NCBI GenBank assembly: GCA_046734795.1
Contig: JBKPRX010000067.1
Span: 1-22,501, forward strand
Length of the DNA: 22,501 nt
Source of the DNA: JBKPRX01 sp046734795
GTDB lineage: Bacteria; Actinomycetota; Thermoleophilia; Gaiellales; Gaiellaceae
Direction of reading: 5' to 3'
Within the stretch, counting starts at the first letter, position 1. Each line of letters starts with the position of its first letter. The position numbers and the translations under genes were made by a program. The notes beneath the pieces were generated by a model, which searched no databases, had not been told where the DNA came from, and worked only from the letters and a program-made list of their open reading frames with translations. This document shows positions 7,455 to 15,311 of this stretch, piece after piece.

Positions 7455-8447
7455 GTGCGGTTCGTCGTCTACGGCGCAGGCGCAATCGGAGGCGTCGTCG
7501 GCGCACGGCTCGCGATCGCCGGGTTCGACGTGACACTGATAGCGCGCGGCGCGCACTTCGAGGCGATCCGCGCACATGGGCTGCAGTTCGAGTCGCCTGA
7601 CGGGACACAGACGCTGTCGCTTCCGGCAGTCGGCTCGCCTGCCGAAGCAGCGATCGCAGCCGACGACATCGTGCTCCTCGCGATGAAGTCTCAACACACG
7701 CCCGCTGCGCTCGACGCGCTGGCCTTCGCGGCACCACCTTCCACGCGCGTCGTCTGCATGCAGAACGCGGTCGCGAACGAGCGCATCGCGCTGCGGCGCT
7801 TTGCGAACGTCTACGGCGTGTGCGTGATGTGCCCGGCCGAGCATCTCGAGCCCGGTGTGGTCGCCGCGCAGTCGGCCCCCGTGACAGGCATCTTCGACCT
7901 CGGACGCTTTCCCGAAGGTCTCGACGCGTCCGGTGAAGCGATCGCCGCTGCGCTCACGAAGGCAGCGTGCGTCTCCGAGCCGCGGCCGGACATCATGCGA
8001 TGGAAGTACGGCAAGCTGCTGTCGAATCTCGCCAACATCGTCGAGGCGGCTTGCGCAGAAGGCAGCGGACGACGCGAGCTCATGTCGCTAGGGCGTGCGG
8101 AGGGCGAACGCGTCCTGCAAGCCGCCGGGATCGCGTACGTCGGACTCGACGAAGACGCGGAGCGGCGAGGCGATCTGCTTCAGATGCGAGAGGTCGCGGG
8201 CCGGTCACGCGTCGGCAGCTCGACGCGACAAAGCCTCGTGCGTCGTAGCGGCAACGTCGAGACCGACTACCTGAACGGCGAGATCGTCCTGCTCGGCCGG
8301 ACGCACGGAGTGCCGACGCCTGTGAACGAGCTGCTCCAGTCGCTCGGCCGTCGAGCCGCCGCGGAGCAACTCGAACCGGGGACGCTGGTCGCCGACGAGC
8401 TGCTGGCGAAGCTACGAGCGACGGGGACGAGCCTTACGCCTTCGTGA
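7455..8447 (+). CDS. Ketopantoate reductase (ApbA/PanE) family dehydrogenase
   Basis: A 330-residue NADPH-dependent oxidoreductase. The N-terminus has a Rossmann GAGAIGG motif at residues 7-13, the central QNAVANE matches the QNG-type loop of the family, and the ApbA_C domain carries MRWKYGKLL (with the expected catalytic lysine) and DYLNGEIVLLGRTHGVPTP. Members reduce 2-ketopantoate to pantoate in coenzyme A synthesis, but many paralogues act on other 2-keto acids, so panE is not asserted. I place the start at GTG 7455, since TACGGT lies six bases before it and translation then begins directly with the Rossmann strand (VRFVVYGAG). A longer frame from 7413 would overlap the divergent promoter. 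Its end overlaps the end of ileS by 14 bases. Confidence 0.85.
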   Translation: MRFVVYGAGAIGGVVGARLAIAGFDVTLIARGAHFEAIRAHGLQFESPDGTQTLSLPAVGSPAEAAIAADDIVLLAMKSQHTPAALDALAFAAPPSTRVVCMQNAVANERIALRRFANVYGVCVMCPAEHLEPGVVAAQSAPVTGIFDLGRFPEGLDASGEAIAAALTKAACVSEPRPDIMRWKYGKLLSNLANIVEAACAEGSGRRELMSLGRAEGERVLQAAGIAYVGLDEDAERRGDLLQMREVAGRSRVGSSTRQSLVRRSGNVETDYLNGEIVLLGRTHGVPTPVNELLQSLGRRAAAEQLEPGTLVADELLAKLRATGTSLTPS

Positions 8448-11400
8448 TCTGCGGCGCGGGCACGCCGTCGAGCCGGATCTCGACCGCGAGCACTTCGTCT
8501 TTGATCCGCTGCTCGTAACTGAGGAGGTCTTCGAGATCGCGCGGCAGCGTGAGGACGATCCGGTCGGTGAGCTCGAGCCCTGCGCTCTTCCGCATCGAGT
8601 TGACCTGGTGGATCAGGTCGAATACGCGCCCTTCGAGCAGGAGCTCGTCGTCGAGTGTGAGATCAATCCCGACCGACAGCGTGCCGTCGTGCGTCCAGCC
8701 GGGCGCCTCGGCGCGCTCGACGAGCAGGTCGTCGCCGGAGAGCTCATGACCCGCTGCACGGACTGATCCGGGGGAGAGCTCTTCAAAGTCGCCGCGCGCA
8801 AGCGCTTCGCGGACCGCCGGCAGATCCTTGCCGAGCCGCGGCCCGAGCGTGCGCAGGTTCGGCTTGTACGTGACCTGCATCGGCGCCGAGTCGAGAAGCT
8901 CGACGTCCTTGACGCGCAACTCGTCGCGAAGCTCGTCGACGTGTGTCTGCGCGTACCGCGCACCGGAAACGAACAGCCGGCGAAGCGGTTGGCGGAGGCG
9001 GATGTTCTGTGCGTCGCGCGCGCGCCGGCCGAGCTCGACAACCGCACGCACCTCGGCGATCTCGTCGAGCAGTGCGCGATCGGGTTCACCGACTTCGGGC
9101 CACCCGGCGAGATGCACCGACTCCGGACCGCCATGCACGAGGTTCCGCCAAAGGTGGTCGGTGACGAACGGCATGATCGGCGACAGCACGCGCAGCGTCT
9201 GGACGAGTGCGTACCAGAGCGCCGCGAACGCTGCGTGCTCTTCGTCCCAAAAGCGGCGGCGCGAGCGGCGGATGTACCAGTTCGAAAGATCGTCCGTGTA
9301 CGCCTCGTAGGCGCGCATGACCGTCACCGTGTCGAAGGCCTCGTAGGCCGTCTCGCACTCGCGGACGAACGCATTCGTTCGCTCGAGCAGCCACCGATCG
9401 AGCGGCGTTGCGGCATCCGGCTCTTGCAAGGGCCATGACGGCGTGAAGCCGGCGATGTTCGCGTAGTCGACGAAGAACGACACCGAGTTCCAGAAGGTGA
9501 GAAAGCGCCGCTTGACGTCGTCCGCGACTCCATAGCCGAACCTCAGCGGCTCGCTCGGTGTCTGCGCGCAGTAGAGCCAACGCATGACGTCTGCACCCAT
9601 TCGCTCGAGCGCGTCGTCGAGCTCGATCGCGTTGCCGGCGGACTTGTGCATCGGGTGGCCGTGCTCGTCGTAGACCTTCTCGTACGTGAGCACCTGCTTG
9701 TACGGCGAGCGCCCGACGAGCGCGACCGCCATGAAGCTCTGGGAGTAGAACCAGAGCCGGATCTGCTCGCGCATCTCGGAGATCCAGTCGGCCGGAAACC
9801 ACTTCTCCCAGTAGGCGTGGTCCGGCAGGTCGGCCGTCGTCAGCCCGCGCGCGGAGCCTGTCGCGTTCCCTTCGGGCACGTAGGTCTCGCTCTGCCAGCC
9901 GAGCGTCGAGAAGTGGACGATGCCTGCGTCGAGCCACGCGTCTCCGACCTCGGGGATGCGCTCGAGGACGGCATCGCACTGTTCGCAGGCGATCCTCACC
10001 GCATCGATCCACGGCCTGTGCAGCTCTTCGAGCTGGTCGAGCCCTGAGATCGCGCGCTCTTCGAGCTCGGCCTTCGACCCGATCACGTTCAAGTGGCCGC
10101 ACTCGCAGGGATAGAACGGAAGCGGCAGTCCGAAGTAGCGCTTGCGCGAGATGTTCCAGTCGCCCATGTTGCGCAGCCAGTCGTCCATGCGCTTCTTGTA
10201 CTGAGGCGGCGTCCATTCGACGGTCGCGTTCGCGTCGAGCATCGGCTGACGGATCTCCTGCGCGGAGATGAACCAGTCGTCGACGACGCGGAACACGAGC
10301 GGCGTCTTGCAGCGCCAGCAGATCGGGTAGCGGTGGACGATCGTGCCGGCCTCGACAAGCAGCCCGCGCTGCTCGAGCGAGTCGATCACCGGCTGCGCGA
10401 GCTCTGTCGTCGAGAGTCCCGCGAACGGCGCGTATGCGGGCAGCATCCGCCCAGCTTCGTCGATCGGCGCGAGCACCGGCAGGTCGTGGATTCGCGAGAG
10501 CTCGAAGTCCTCGGCACCCGCGCCCGGCGCGATGTGCACGATCCCGGTGCCTTCGTCGAGCGAGACCTCGTCCCACGGGATGACGCGGTGCGCGACATCC
10601 TGCTGCGCCTCGATGTCGTCGAAGGGACCCGCGTAGCGCCAGCCGACGAGCTCCTCGCCGCGCTTCGTCTCGACGAACTCATCGTCTGGATACCGCGCGA
10701 CCGCGACCCAGTGGCCGTCGTGCGTCAGCCCGTACTCGGCGTCGGGACGAACCGCAGCCGCAACGTTCGCCGGCAGCGTCCACGGCGTGGTCGTCCACAC
10801 GACGAGCGCCTCACCTTTGCGCTCGACAAGCGGGAAGCGCACGTAGAGCGACGGATGCTCCATCTCGACGTAGTTCTCCTCGCCCGCTTGCTCGTGCTGC
10901 GACAACGACGTGCCGCAGCGCGGACACCACTGCGTCGAGCGATGCCCCTTGTACAGCCAGCCCTTCTCGTGGACGACCTTGAGAAAGCGCCAGATGTACT
11001 CGATGTTCGTGTCGCTGAACGTGTAGTAGTCGTTGTCCCAGTCCATCCACTGGCCAAGGCGGATCGACTGCTGCGTCATCACCTCGCTGTAGTGAGCGAC
11101 GCGGTCGCGGCATGCACGAGCGAACTTCGCGAGGCCGTACTCCTCGATCTCGCGCTTCGAGCCAAGCCCGAGCGACTTCTCGACCTCGACCTCGACCCAC
11201 AAGCCCTGCGAGTCGAAGCCGTTCTGGTAGCGCTGGTCGAAACCGCGGAGCGCCTTGTAGCGCTGGAAGACGTCCTTGAGCGTCCGGCCGTGCCCGTGGT
11301 GCACGCCCGCCGGGTTGTTCGCCGTGATCGGCCCGTCCATGAAGGAGAACGTCGGCCTGCCTGCGTTCTGCTCGCGGAGCCGCTCGAAGATGCGCGCCTC

Positions 11401-11469
11401 CGCCCACCACGCGAGGATTTCCTCCTCGAGGGCCGGGTGGTCGGGTACCTTCGGCAGCGGCTGAAACAC
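8434..11469 (-). CDS. ileS: Isoleucyl-tRNA synthetase
   Basis: A class I aminoacyl-tRNA synthetase of 1011 residues that charges tRNA-Ile. It shows a HIGH-type motif HHGHG (57-61), the CP1 editing segment TTTPWTLPAN (about 230), cysteine pairs for zinc (WCPRCG near 182, ICWRCKTPL near 382, CECGH and CEQC further on) and a long C-terminal region with an anticodon-binding domain, as in the eukaryote-like type 2 IleRS. The KMSKS loop is degenerate: MHKSAGN at about 607-613. The start is the GTG at 11469, which gives the family N-terminus FQPLPKVPDHPALEEEILAWW (first residues); TAGACT lies nine bases upstream. Only 60 bases separate it from the divergent thioredoxin gene, so there is no room for a T-box leader. 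Confidence 0.93.
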   Translation of the reverse strand: MFQPLPKVPDHPALEEEILAWWAEARIFERLREQNAGRPTFSFMDGPITANNPAGVHHGHGRTLKDVFQRYKALRGFDQRYQNGFDSQGLWVEVEVEKSLGLGSKREIEEYGLAKFARACRDRVAHYSEVMTQQSIRLGQWMDWDNDYYTFSDTNIEYIWRFLKVVHEKGWLYKGHRSTQWCPRCGTSLSQHEQAGEENYVEMEHPSLYVRFPLVERKGEALVVWTTTPWTLPANVAAAVRPDAEYGLTHDGHWVAVARYPDDEFVETKRGEELVGWRYAGPFDDIEAQQDVAHRVIPWDEVSLDEGTGIVHIAPGAGAEDFELSRIHDLPVLAPIDEAGRMLPAYAPFAGLSTTELAQPVIDSLEQRGLLVEAGTIVHRYPICWRCKTPLVFRVVDDWFISAQEIRQPMLDANATVEWTPPQYKKRMDDWLRNMGDWNISRKRYFGLPLPFYPCECGHLNVIGSKAELEERAISGLDQLEELHRPWIDAVRIACEQCDAVLERIPEVGDAWLDAGIVHFSTLGWQSETYVPEGNATGSARGLTTADLPDHAYWEKWFPADWISEMREQIRLWFYSQSFMAVALVGRSPYKQVLTYEKVYDEHGHPMHKSAGNAIELDDALERMGADVMRWLYCAQTPSEPLRFGYGVADDVKRRFLTFWNSVSFFVDYANIAGFTPSWPLQEPDAATPLDRWLLERTNAFVRECETAYEAFDTVTVMRAYEAYTDDLSNWYIRRSRRRFWDEEHAAFAALWYALVQTLRVLSPIMPFVTDHLWRNLVHGGPESVHLAGWPEVGEPDRALLDEIAEVRAVVELGRRARDAQNIRLRQPLRRLFVSGARYAQTHVDELRDELRVKDVELLDSAPMQVTYKPNLRTLGPRLGKDLPAVREALARGDFEELSPGSVRAAGHELSGDDLLVERAEAPGWTHDGTLSVGIDLTLDDELLLEGRVFDLIHQVNSMRKSAGLELTDRIVLTLPRDLEDLLSYEQRIKDEVLAVEIRLDGVPAPQITKA

Positions 11470-11478
11470 GGGAACGAA

Positions 11479-11484
11479 AGTCTA
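11479..11484 (-). promoter_or_regulatory. -10 box of ileS
   Basis: TAGACT on the minus strand, nine bases before the GTG at 11469. This predicts a leader of only a few bases; the identical hexamer and spacing occur before fabI. Confidence 0.4.
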
Positions 11485-11529
11485 GAGAGGCACGTTTCTA
11501 CCTAGGAACACCGAGAAAGGAAGCTCTGA

Positions 11530-11844
11530 ATGGCAACCAATGCAACCGACGCGACCTTCGAGCAGGAAGTGCTCAAAGCCGGTGAGCCGGTGCTCGTCGA
11601 CTTCTGGGCCGAGTGGTGTGGTCCCTGCCACGCCGTCTCGCCGGTCCTCGAGAAGATCGCGGACGAGCGGAAGCTGAAGCTCGTCAAGGTCAACATCGAC
11701 GAGAACCAGCAGCTCCAGCAGCGCTTCGGGATCCAGTCGATCCCGCACATGATCCTGTTCGAGGACGGCGAGCCGAAGGCGGCAGCCATCGGCGCCCAGC
11801 CCAAGGGCATGCTCGAGAAGTCCTTGGGACTCGCGGATCAGTAG
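11530..11844 (+). CDS. trxA: Thioredoxin
   Basis: A 104-residue classic thioredoxin, a cytosolic dithiol reductant. The active site WCGPC has Cys30 and Cys33, and the cis-proline is Pro72 in SIPHMILFEDG. The length is standard and there is no signal peptide. Unlike most neighbours it has a strong Shine-Dalgarno sequence (AAAGGAAG at 11516-11523, six bases before the ATG). It stands alone between divergent ileS and the convergent DUF2231 gene and ends before a GC-rich hairpin. The symbol trxA is used for the general thioredoxin; paralogues elsewhere in the genome cannot be excluded. Confidence 0.95.
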   Translation: MATNATDATFEQEVLKAGEPVLVDFWAEWCGPCHAVSPVLEKIADERKLKLVKVNIDENQQLQQRFGIQSIPHMILFEDGEPKAAAIGAQPKGMLEKSLGLADQ

Positions 11845-11852
11845 ACGGAGTC

Positions 11853-11881
11853 GCGCGCCGGAGGCCGCGCTTCCGGCGCGC
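11853..11881. terminator. GC-rich hairpin between convergent genes
   Basis: A perfect 10-bp stem (11853-11862 with 11872-11881) with a nine-base loop lies between the thioredoxin stop and the DUF2231 stop and touches the latter. There is no T-tract on either side, so it is a likely but non-canonical bidirectional terminator. Confidence 0.55.
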
Positions 11882-12402
11882 TAGGACTCTGCGGCTTTCT
11901 TCTCGATGTGCGGCACCGGCGCCACGGCGCGCTCTGCCGGCTCTTGCTGGAGGTTCAGCACGCGCATGCCGTGGACGTAGACGATCGCGCCGCCGAGCCA
12001 GCCTCCGAGCGCCATCACGCCGAAGCCGATGAAGGTCAAGGCCGCCTCGACCGCGGACACGTTCCCGGCCTGCCAGTCGTCGTGGCCAAAGAGCGCTGCG
12101 AATCCGAAGAAGACCGTGGCCACGACCATCGCGATCATGTGTGAGGTCGCGGTCTTCCAGAGCTCGCTGTCGCGCGAGATCGTCAGCCAGTCGGCGAGCC
12201 CAGTGAGCGCGGTGAAGACCGTGGTCACGAGCCCGACGAGGAGCGCAAGCCACCAGCCGTGCGCCGCGGTCGTGTCGCTCAGGCCGATGATGTCGACGAA
12301 CGCGGCGACTGTCGCGAACGTGTAGATGCCGATCGTCGCATCCGTCAACGGCGGATGGAGTGGATGGCCTGGCAGGCCGCGGATCAGGTAGCTGGGCTTC
12401 AT
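11881..12402 (-). CDS. DUF2231 family membrane protein
   Basis: A 173-residue integral membrane protein with four predicted helices (about residues 24-45, 50-70, 87-107 and 120-145). The N-terminus carries the family hallmark GHPLHPPLTDATIG, in which the His and Pro residues precede the first helix; DUF2231 proteins often have conserved histidines suggesting haem or redox roles, but the function is not established. The C-terminus is charged and cytosolic. The ATG at 12402 gives the usual short N-terminus. The gene stands alone on the minus strand and is convergent with thioredoxin. Confidence 0.85.
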   Translation of the reverse strand: MKPSYLIRGLPGHPLHPPLTDATIGIYTFATVAAFVDIIGLSDTTAAHGWWLALLVGLVTTVFTALTGLADWLTISRDSELWKTATSHMIAMVVATVFFGFAALFGHDDWQAGNVSAVEAALTFIGFGVMALGGWLGGAIVYVHGMRVLNLQQEPAERAVAPVPHIEKKAAES

Positions 12403-12452
12403 GCCGCGAAGATCTAAGGCACGAGTTGCCCTAGACGCGACTGCTGAAAACC

Positions 12453-12599
12453 CTAGTCGTCGGCGTCGCCGAGGAAGCTCAGGAAGGCAGCGTGCTTGGC
12501 GAGATACGCCTCGATCTCAGCCACGCCTGCGCCAACCCAGTCCTCGAGCCACGTCTCAGAGAGGTCGTCGGCGATGCGATGGAAGCCGCGTTCGCTCAT
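12453..12599 (-). CDS. Hypothetical 48-residue protein
   Basis: A short ORF from ATG 12599, with GATCAT seven bases upstream as a possible leaderless -10; GTG 12617 is an alternative start. The sequence (MSERGFHRIADDLSETWLED, then an alternating hydrophobic/acidic helix and AAFLSFLGDADD) looks like a compact acidic helical protein, not random translation. I do not recognise the family. Plus-strand frames over the same bases are Arg-rich shadows. The gene lies about 50 bases after the DUF2231 start and on the same strand, and is divergent from the lipid-kinase-like gene. Confidence 0.5.
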   Translation of the reverse strand: MSERGFHRIADDLSETWLEDWVGAGVAEIEAYLAKHAAFLSFLGDADD

Positions 12600-12700
12600 G
12601 ACCGAAATGATCGGCACAGGCCCCGGACGGCGCCATGGGCCGAACGGCTCAACTTCCCGGCCCGAAAGGCCTACCCACATAGGGTGCAAGGCACAAATTC

Positions 12701-13498
12701 GTGCCATTTCTCCTGATCAATCCACGTTCCGGCGACGAATCGCCGACTGCCGAGGAGCTCGAGCAAGCGGCGGCCGCCCGAGGAATCGAGACGCATCGGC
12801 TCCGTCCGGACGACGACGTCGCCGAGCTCGCCCGCACCGCAGAGGCGAGCATCCTCGGAGTCGCGGGCGGCGACGGCTCGTTGAGCGCGGTCGCCGCCGC
12901 TGCGATCGCTCGTGACGTCCCGTTCGTCTGCGTGCCGTTCGGGACTCGGAACCACTTCGCCCGGGATCTCGGGCTCGACCGCGACGATCCGCTCGGAGCT
13001 CTTGCAGCGTTCGAGGGCGAAGAGCGGCGCGTCGACGTCGGTTCTGTGAACGGCCGCGTGTTCCTCAACAACGTGTCGCTCGGGACCTACGCGAGCCTCG
13101 TCCATCGCCGCGAGCATCACCGCCGCCGCGGCGAGGCGCTCGCGCGAATACGCGCGCTCTCGCGCGTCGCTCGTGCACGGCATCGCTTGCACGTACGCGT
13201 CGACGGCGATGCGTTCGTCGCGCGAGTGATCCTCGTCGCGAACAATGCGTACGCGCTCACGCTCTTCACGCTCGGCGAGCGTCCCGAGCTGGATGCGGGC
13301 CGCCTCCACCTCTACGCCGCCGCCGGCTTGCTGCCGACGCAGTGGGAGGATCGCGGTGCGCCGCAGTTCGAGCTCGCGCTCGAGACCAACGAGATCGCGG
13401 CAGCGGCCGACGGCGAGCCGATCGTGCTCGAGTCGCCGCTTCGGTTCGAAACGCAGCCGCGCGCGCTACGCGTGCTCGTGCCGCGCGCGCCAGAGTGA
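12701..13498 (+). CDS. Diacylglycerol/sphingosine kinase-family protein
   Basis: A 265-residue soluble protein of the DAGK catalytic-domain family (YegS/DgkB-like), which phosphorylates lipid alcohols such as diacylglycerol. Visible motifs are NPRSGD at 7-12 (nucleotide-side loop), GGDGS at 56-60 and the family signature PFGTRNHFARDLG at 79-91. It is slightly shorter than the usual 290-300 residues. The GTG at 12701 gives the normal N-terminus VPFLLINPRSG; a TAGGGT box lies at 12680-12685 and only a weak AAGG precedes the start. Its last 33 bases overlap the end of the convergent NUDIX gene. The lipid substrate cannot be told from sequence. Confidence 0.85.
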   Translation: MPFLLINPRSGDESPTAEELEQAAAARGIETHRLRPDDDVAELARTAEASILGVAGGDGSLSAVAAAAIARDVPFVCVPFGTRNHFARDLGLDRDDPLGALAAFEGEERRVDVGSVNGRVFLNNVSLGTYASLVHRREHHRRRGEALARIRALSRVARARHRLHVRVDGDAFVARVILVANNAYALTLFTLGERPELDAGRLHLYAAAGLLPTQWEDRGAPQFELALETNEIAAAADGEPIVLESPLRFETQPRALRVLVPRAPE

Positions 13499-13972
13499 GA
13501 CGACTCGCGGGTGCGACTGGAAGGCGAACGCATTCGCCGCCGGCAGCTCCGTTGGCGCGAACCAGCGGAGCTCGCTGACGTCGTCCGCCGCCTGCTCGTC
13601 TCCGCCGATCGGGGTCGCGTCGTAGGTCAGGCCCAAGACCGTGCGACCGTCGTATGGATCGAGCCACGCGCCGACAAAGCCGCCCAGCTCGACATCGAGG
13701 CCGGTTTCCTCCTTCACCTCGCGGCGCAATCCATCCTCTGGATGCTCGCCCTCAGTCAGGAACCCGCCCGGAAGATCCCACATGCCCGCATGCGGGTCGA
13801 CCGCACGGCGAACGATCAACAACTTGCCATCGCGTTCGACGAGCGCCTGGACCGCCGGCACCGAGTTCGCCCAGACGACGAAGCCGCACTGCGTGCACAC
13901 CACGTTGCCCTCGCCGGGCGCGGTTGCGCCGCCGCAGCGCGGGCAGAACTCCCAACCGTGAAGGATCCCCAT
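13466..13972 (-). CDS. NUDIX hydrolase with N-terminal zinc ribbon
   Basis: A 168-residue enzyme with a four-cysteine zinc ribbon (CPRCG at 10-14 and CTQCG at 26-30) followed by a NUDIX domain. The NUDIX box is complete: Gly70, Glu76, and REVKEETGL at 84-92, matching Gx5Ex7REUxEExGU. Such proteins hydrolyse nucleoside diphosphate-linked compounds (for example ADP-ribose or NAD derivatives); the substrate is unknown. I start it at ATG 13972, since TACGGT lies seven bases upstream and the longer frame to 14278 only crosses the divergent genes. Its 3' end overlaps that of the lipid-kinase-like gene. Confidence 0.88.
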   Translation of the reverse strand: MGILHGWEFCPRCGGATAPGEGNVVCTQCGFVVWANSVPAVQALVERDGKLLIVRRAVDPHAGMWDLPGGFLTEGEHPEDGLRREVKEETGLDVELGGFVGAWLDPYDGRTVLGLTYDATPIGGDEQAADDVSELRWFAPTELPAANAFAFQSHPRVVSLWRARHEHA

Positions 13973-13978
13973 CGTCTC

Positions 13979-13985
13979 TACCGTA
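13979..13985. promoter_or_regulatory. Overlapping divergent -10 boxes
   Basis: TACCGT on the plus strand (13979-13984) and TACGGT on the minus strand (13985-13980) share five bases, inside the palindrome CTCTACCGTAGAG. The minus box is seven bases from the NUDIX ATG; the plus box serves the small acidic gene. Confidence 0.5.
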
Positions 13986-13995
13986 GAGGAGCCGC

Positions 13996-14145
13996 ATGCA
14001 CGAGAACGCAGAGAACCCCGAGGCGACCGAAGAAGAGCAAGAGCAAGCACAGAAAGGTCGCCAGCAAGAAGAAGACGCGATGCGCTACCCGCAGCACGCA
14101 CCCGAAGTGCACGAAGACGGCGAGGATGCGAGCTCCGACGGATGA
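13996..14145 (+). CDS. Small acidic, probably disordered protein
   Basis: A 49-residue ORF with 16 Asp/Glu and only three Lys/Arg, rich in Gln, His and Ala (starts MHENAENPEATEEEQEQ). No hydrophobic core is visible, so it is probably intrinsically disordered. It is supported by a Shine-Dalgarno GAGGAG just before the ATG, a -10 at 13979-13984 and an ATGA overlap of its stop with the start of the next gene. The coupling implies a joint role with the cyclic-nucleotide-binding protein. The family is not recognised. Confidence 0.65.
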   Translation: MHENAENPEATEEEQEQAQKGRQQEEDAMRYPQHAPEVHEDGEDASSDG

Positions 14146-14513
14146 GTCCACGCGCCTCAGCGACTGCGCACGAGCTGACGCGTGTCGGGCTGCTCGCTGA
14201 GCTTCCGGGAGAGACCCTCGCGCAACTCGCGAAGAACATGACGCGCGAGGAGCTTCCACCGGGAACGACCGTCTTCACCGAAGGCGAAGAAGCCGACCGG
14301 TTCTACGTCATCGTGTCGGGCCTCGTCTCGATGCAGCAGACCGGCTTCGGAAACCGCGTGCTTCGGCCGGGTGACACGTTCGGCGAGGTCTCGCTCGCGC
14401 TTCGCATCCCACGCGCCGGAACAGCGCGGACGATGACGCCGGCGACGCTCGTCTGGTGCGACGCGGAGTGCTTCGACGAGCTCATCCGACCGCTATTCGC
14501 CGACGACAGCTAG
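14142..14513 (+). CDS. Cyclic-nucleotide-binding domain protein without HTH
   Basis: A 123-residue protein that is nearly all one CRP-type cNMP-binding beta-roll. Visible are the opening helix (LLAELPGETLAQLAKNM), PPGTTVFTEGEEADRFYVIVSG (hinge-turn glycines) and the phosphate-binding cassette region FGEVSLALRIPRAGTART with Glu and Arg in the expected positions. There is no helix-turn-helix domain after it, so it cannot act as a classic CRP regulator; it may bind a nucleotide and signal through a partner. It is translationally coupled (ATGA) to the small acidic protein upstream. Its last 21 bases overlap the convergent serine hydrolase gene. Confidence 0.85.
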   Translation: MSPRASATAHELTRVGLLAELPGETLAQLAKNMTREELPPGTTVFTEGEEADRFYVIVSGLVSMQQTGFGNRVLRPGDTFGEVSLALRIPRAGTARTMTPATLVWCDAECFDELIRPLFADDS

Positions 14514-15311
14514 CTCGAGAACGGCGTCGCCGAGCGCAGGCCAGGCGGTCTTCGCCCAGTCACCGAAGTCGCAGTCGGTGAGACACGCAAGGGCCACGCC
14601 GGCCTCCGGATCGATCCAGACGAACGTACCGGTCGCGCCGAAGTGGCCGAAGGTGCGGGGCGAGTTGCGCGTGGCCGTCCAGTGCGGCTCCTTCGCGTCG
14701 CGGAGCTCGAACGTCAAGCCCCAGTCGTTCGGATCGTGGCGACCGAAGCCTGGCAGCACACCGGCGAGGCCCGGAAACTGCACGCTCGTCGCTTCTCCAA
14801 GCGTCTCCGAGGCAACGAGCTTCGGTGCAAGCAGCTCGCGGGCGACAGCCAACAGATCGGTCAGCGGCCCCTCGTATCCTGCCGCCGGCGTCCCTCGCAG
14901 CCGGCCCGCGACTCCGAGCGGTTCCAGCACCGCAGCGCGGAGATACGCAGCGAACGGCATGTCGCTCGCCGCCGCGATTCGCTCTGCCGCGACGTCGATT
15001 CCGGTGTTCGAGTAGATCCGGCGCCGGCCCGGCTCCGCGATCGGGTCGGTTCCATCCGTCGGCAAGCCCGAGGCGTGCGCAAGCAGGTGCCGGAACGTCG
15101 ACCCCGGTGGACCCGCGGGCTCGTCGAGCTCGACGATGCCTTTCTCGAGCGCCACGAGCGCCGCCATTCCCGTCAGCAGCTTCGTCACCGACGCCCAGGC
15201 GAAGGGGCGCTCGGAGTCGCCGTGGCCGCCGAGCTCGCGCTCGCGCGTGACCGCGGCCACCGCTGCGTTTTCGACGGGCCACTCGCGAACCTGCTCGAAC
15301 GCACGCGACAC
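14493..15311 (-). CDS. Beta-lactamase-family (class C-like) serine hydrolase
   Basis: A 272-residue protein of the Beta-lactamase/PBP4*-like family, acting as an esterase or D-aminopeptidase-type serine hydrolase. The catalytic SxxK is Ser41-Val-Thr-Lys44, the YxN motif is Tyr100-Ser-Asn102, and the third motif is the HFGATG segment near residue 220, standing in for KTG. There is no signal peptide, so it should be cytosolic, and it is shorter than typical class C enzymes (about 360 residues). The GTG at 15311 lies six bases from a TAGTAT -10 on the minus strand, consistent with leaderless translation. Substrate unknown; true beta-lactam resistance is unlikely from the length and location. Confidence 0.87.
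   Translation of the reverse strand: MSRAFEQVREWPVENAAVAAVTRERELGGHGDSERPFAWASVTKLLTGMAALVALEKGIVELDEPAGPPGSTFRHLLAHASGLPTDGTDPIAEPGRRRIYSNTGIDVAAERIAAASDMPFAAYLRAAVLEPLGVAGRLRGTPAAGYEGPLTDLLAVARELLAPKLVASETLGEATSVQFPGLAGVLPGFGRHDPNDWGLTFELRDAKEPHWTATRNSPRTFGHFGATGTFVWIDPEAGVALACLTDCDFGDWAKTAWPALGDAVLELAVVGE

Noticed and set aside
11470..11529. T-box leader for ileS
   Set aside because: The gap to the divergent thioredoxin gene is 60 bases, too short for a T-box, and no T-box sequence (TGGNACCGCG) is seen.
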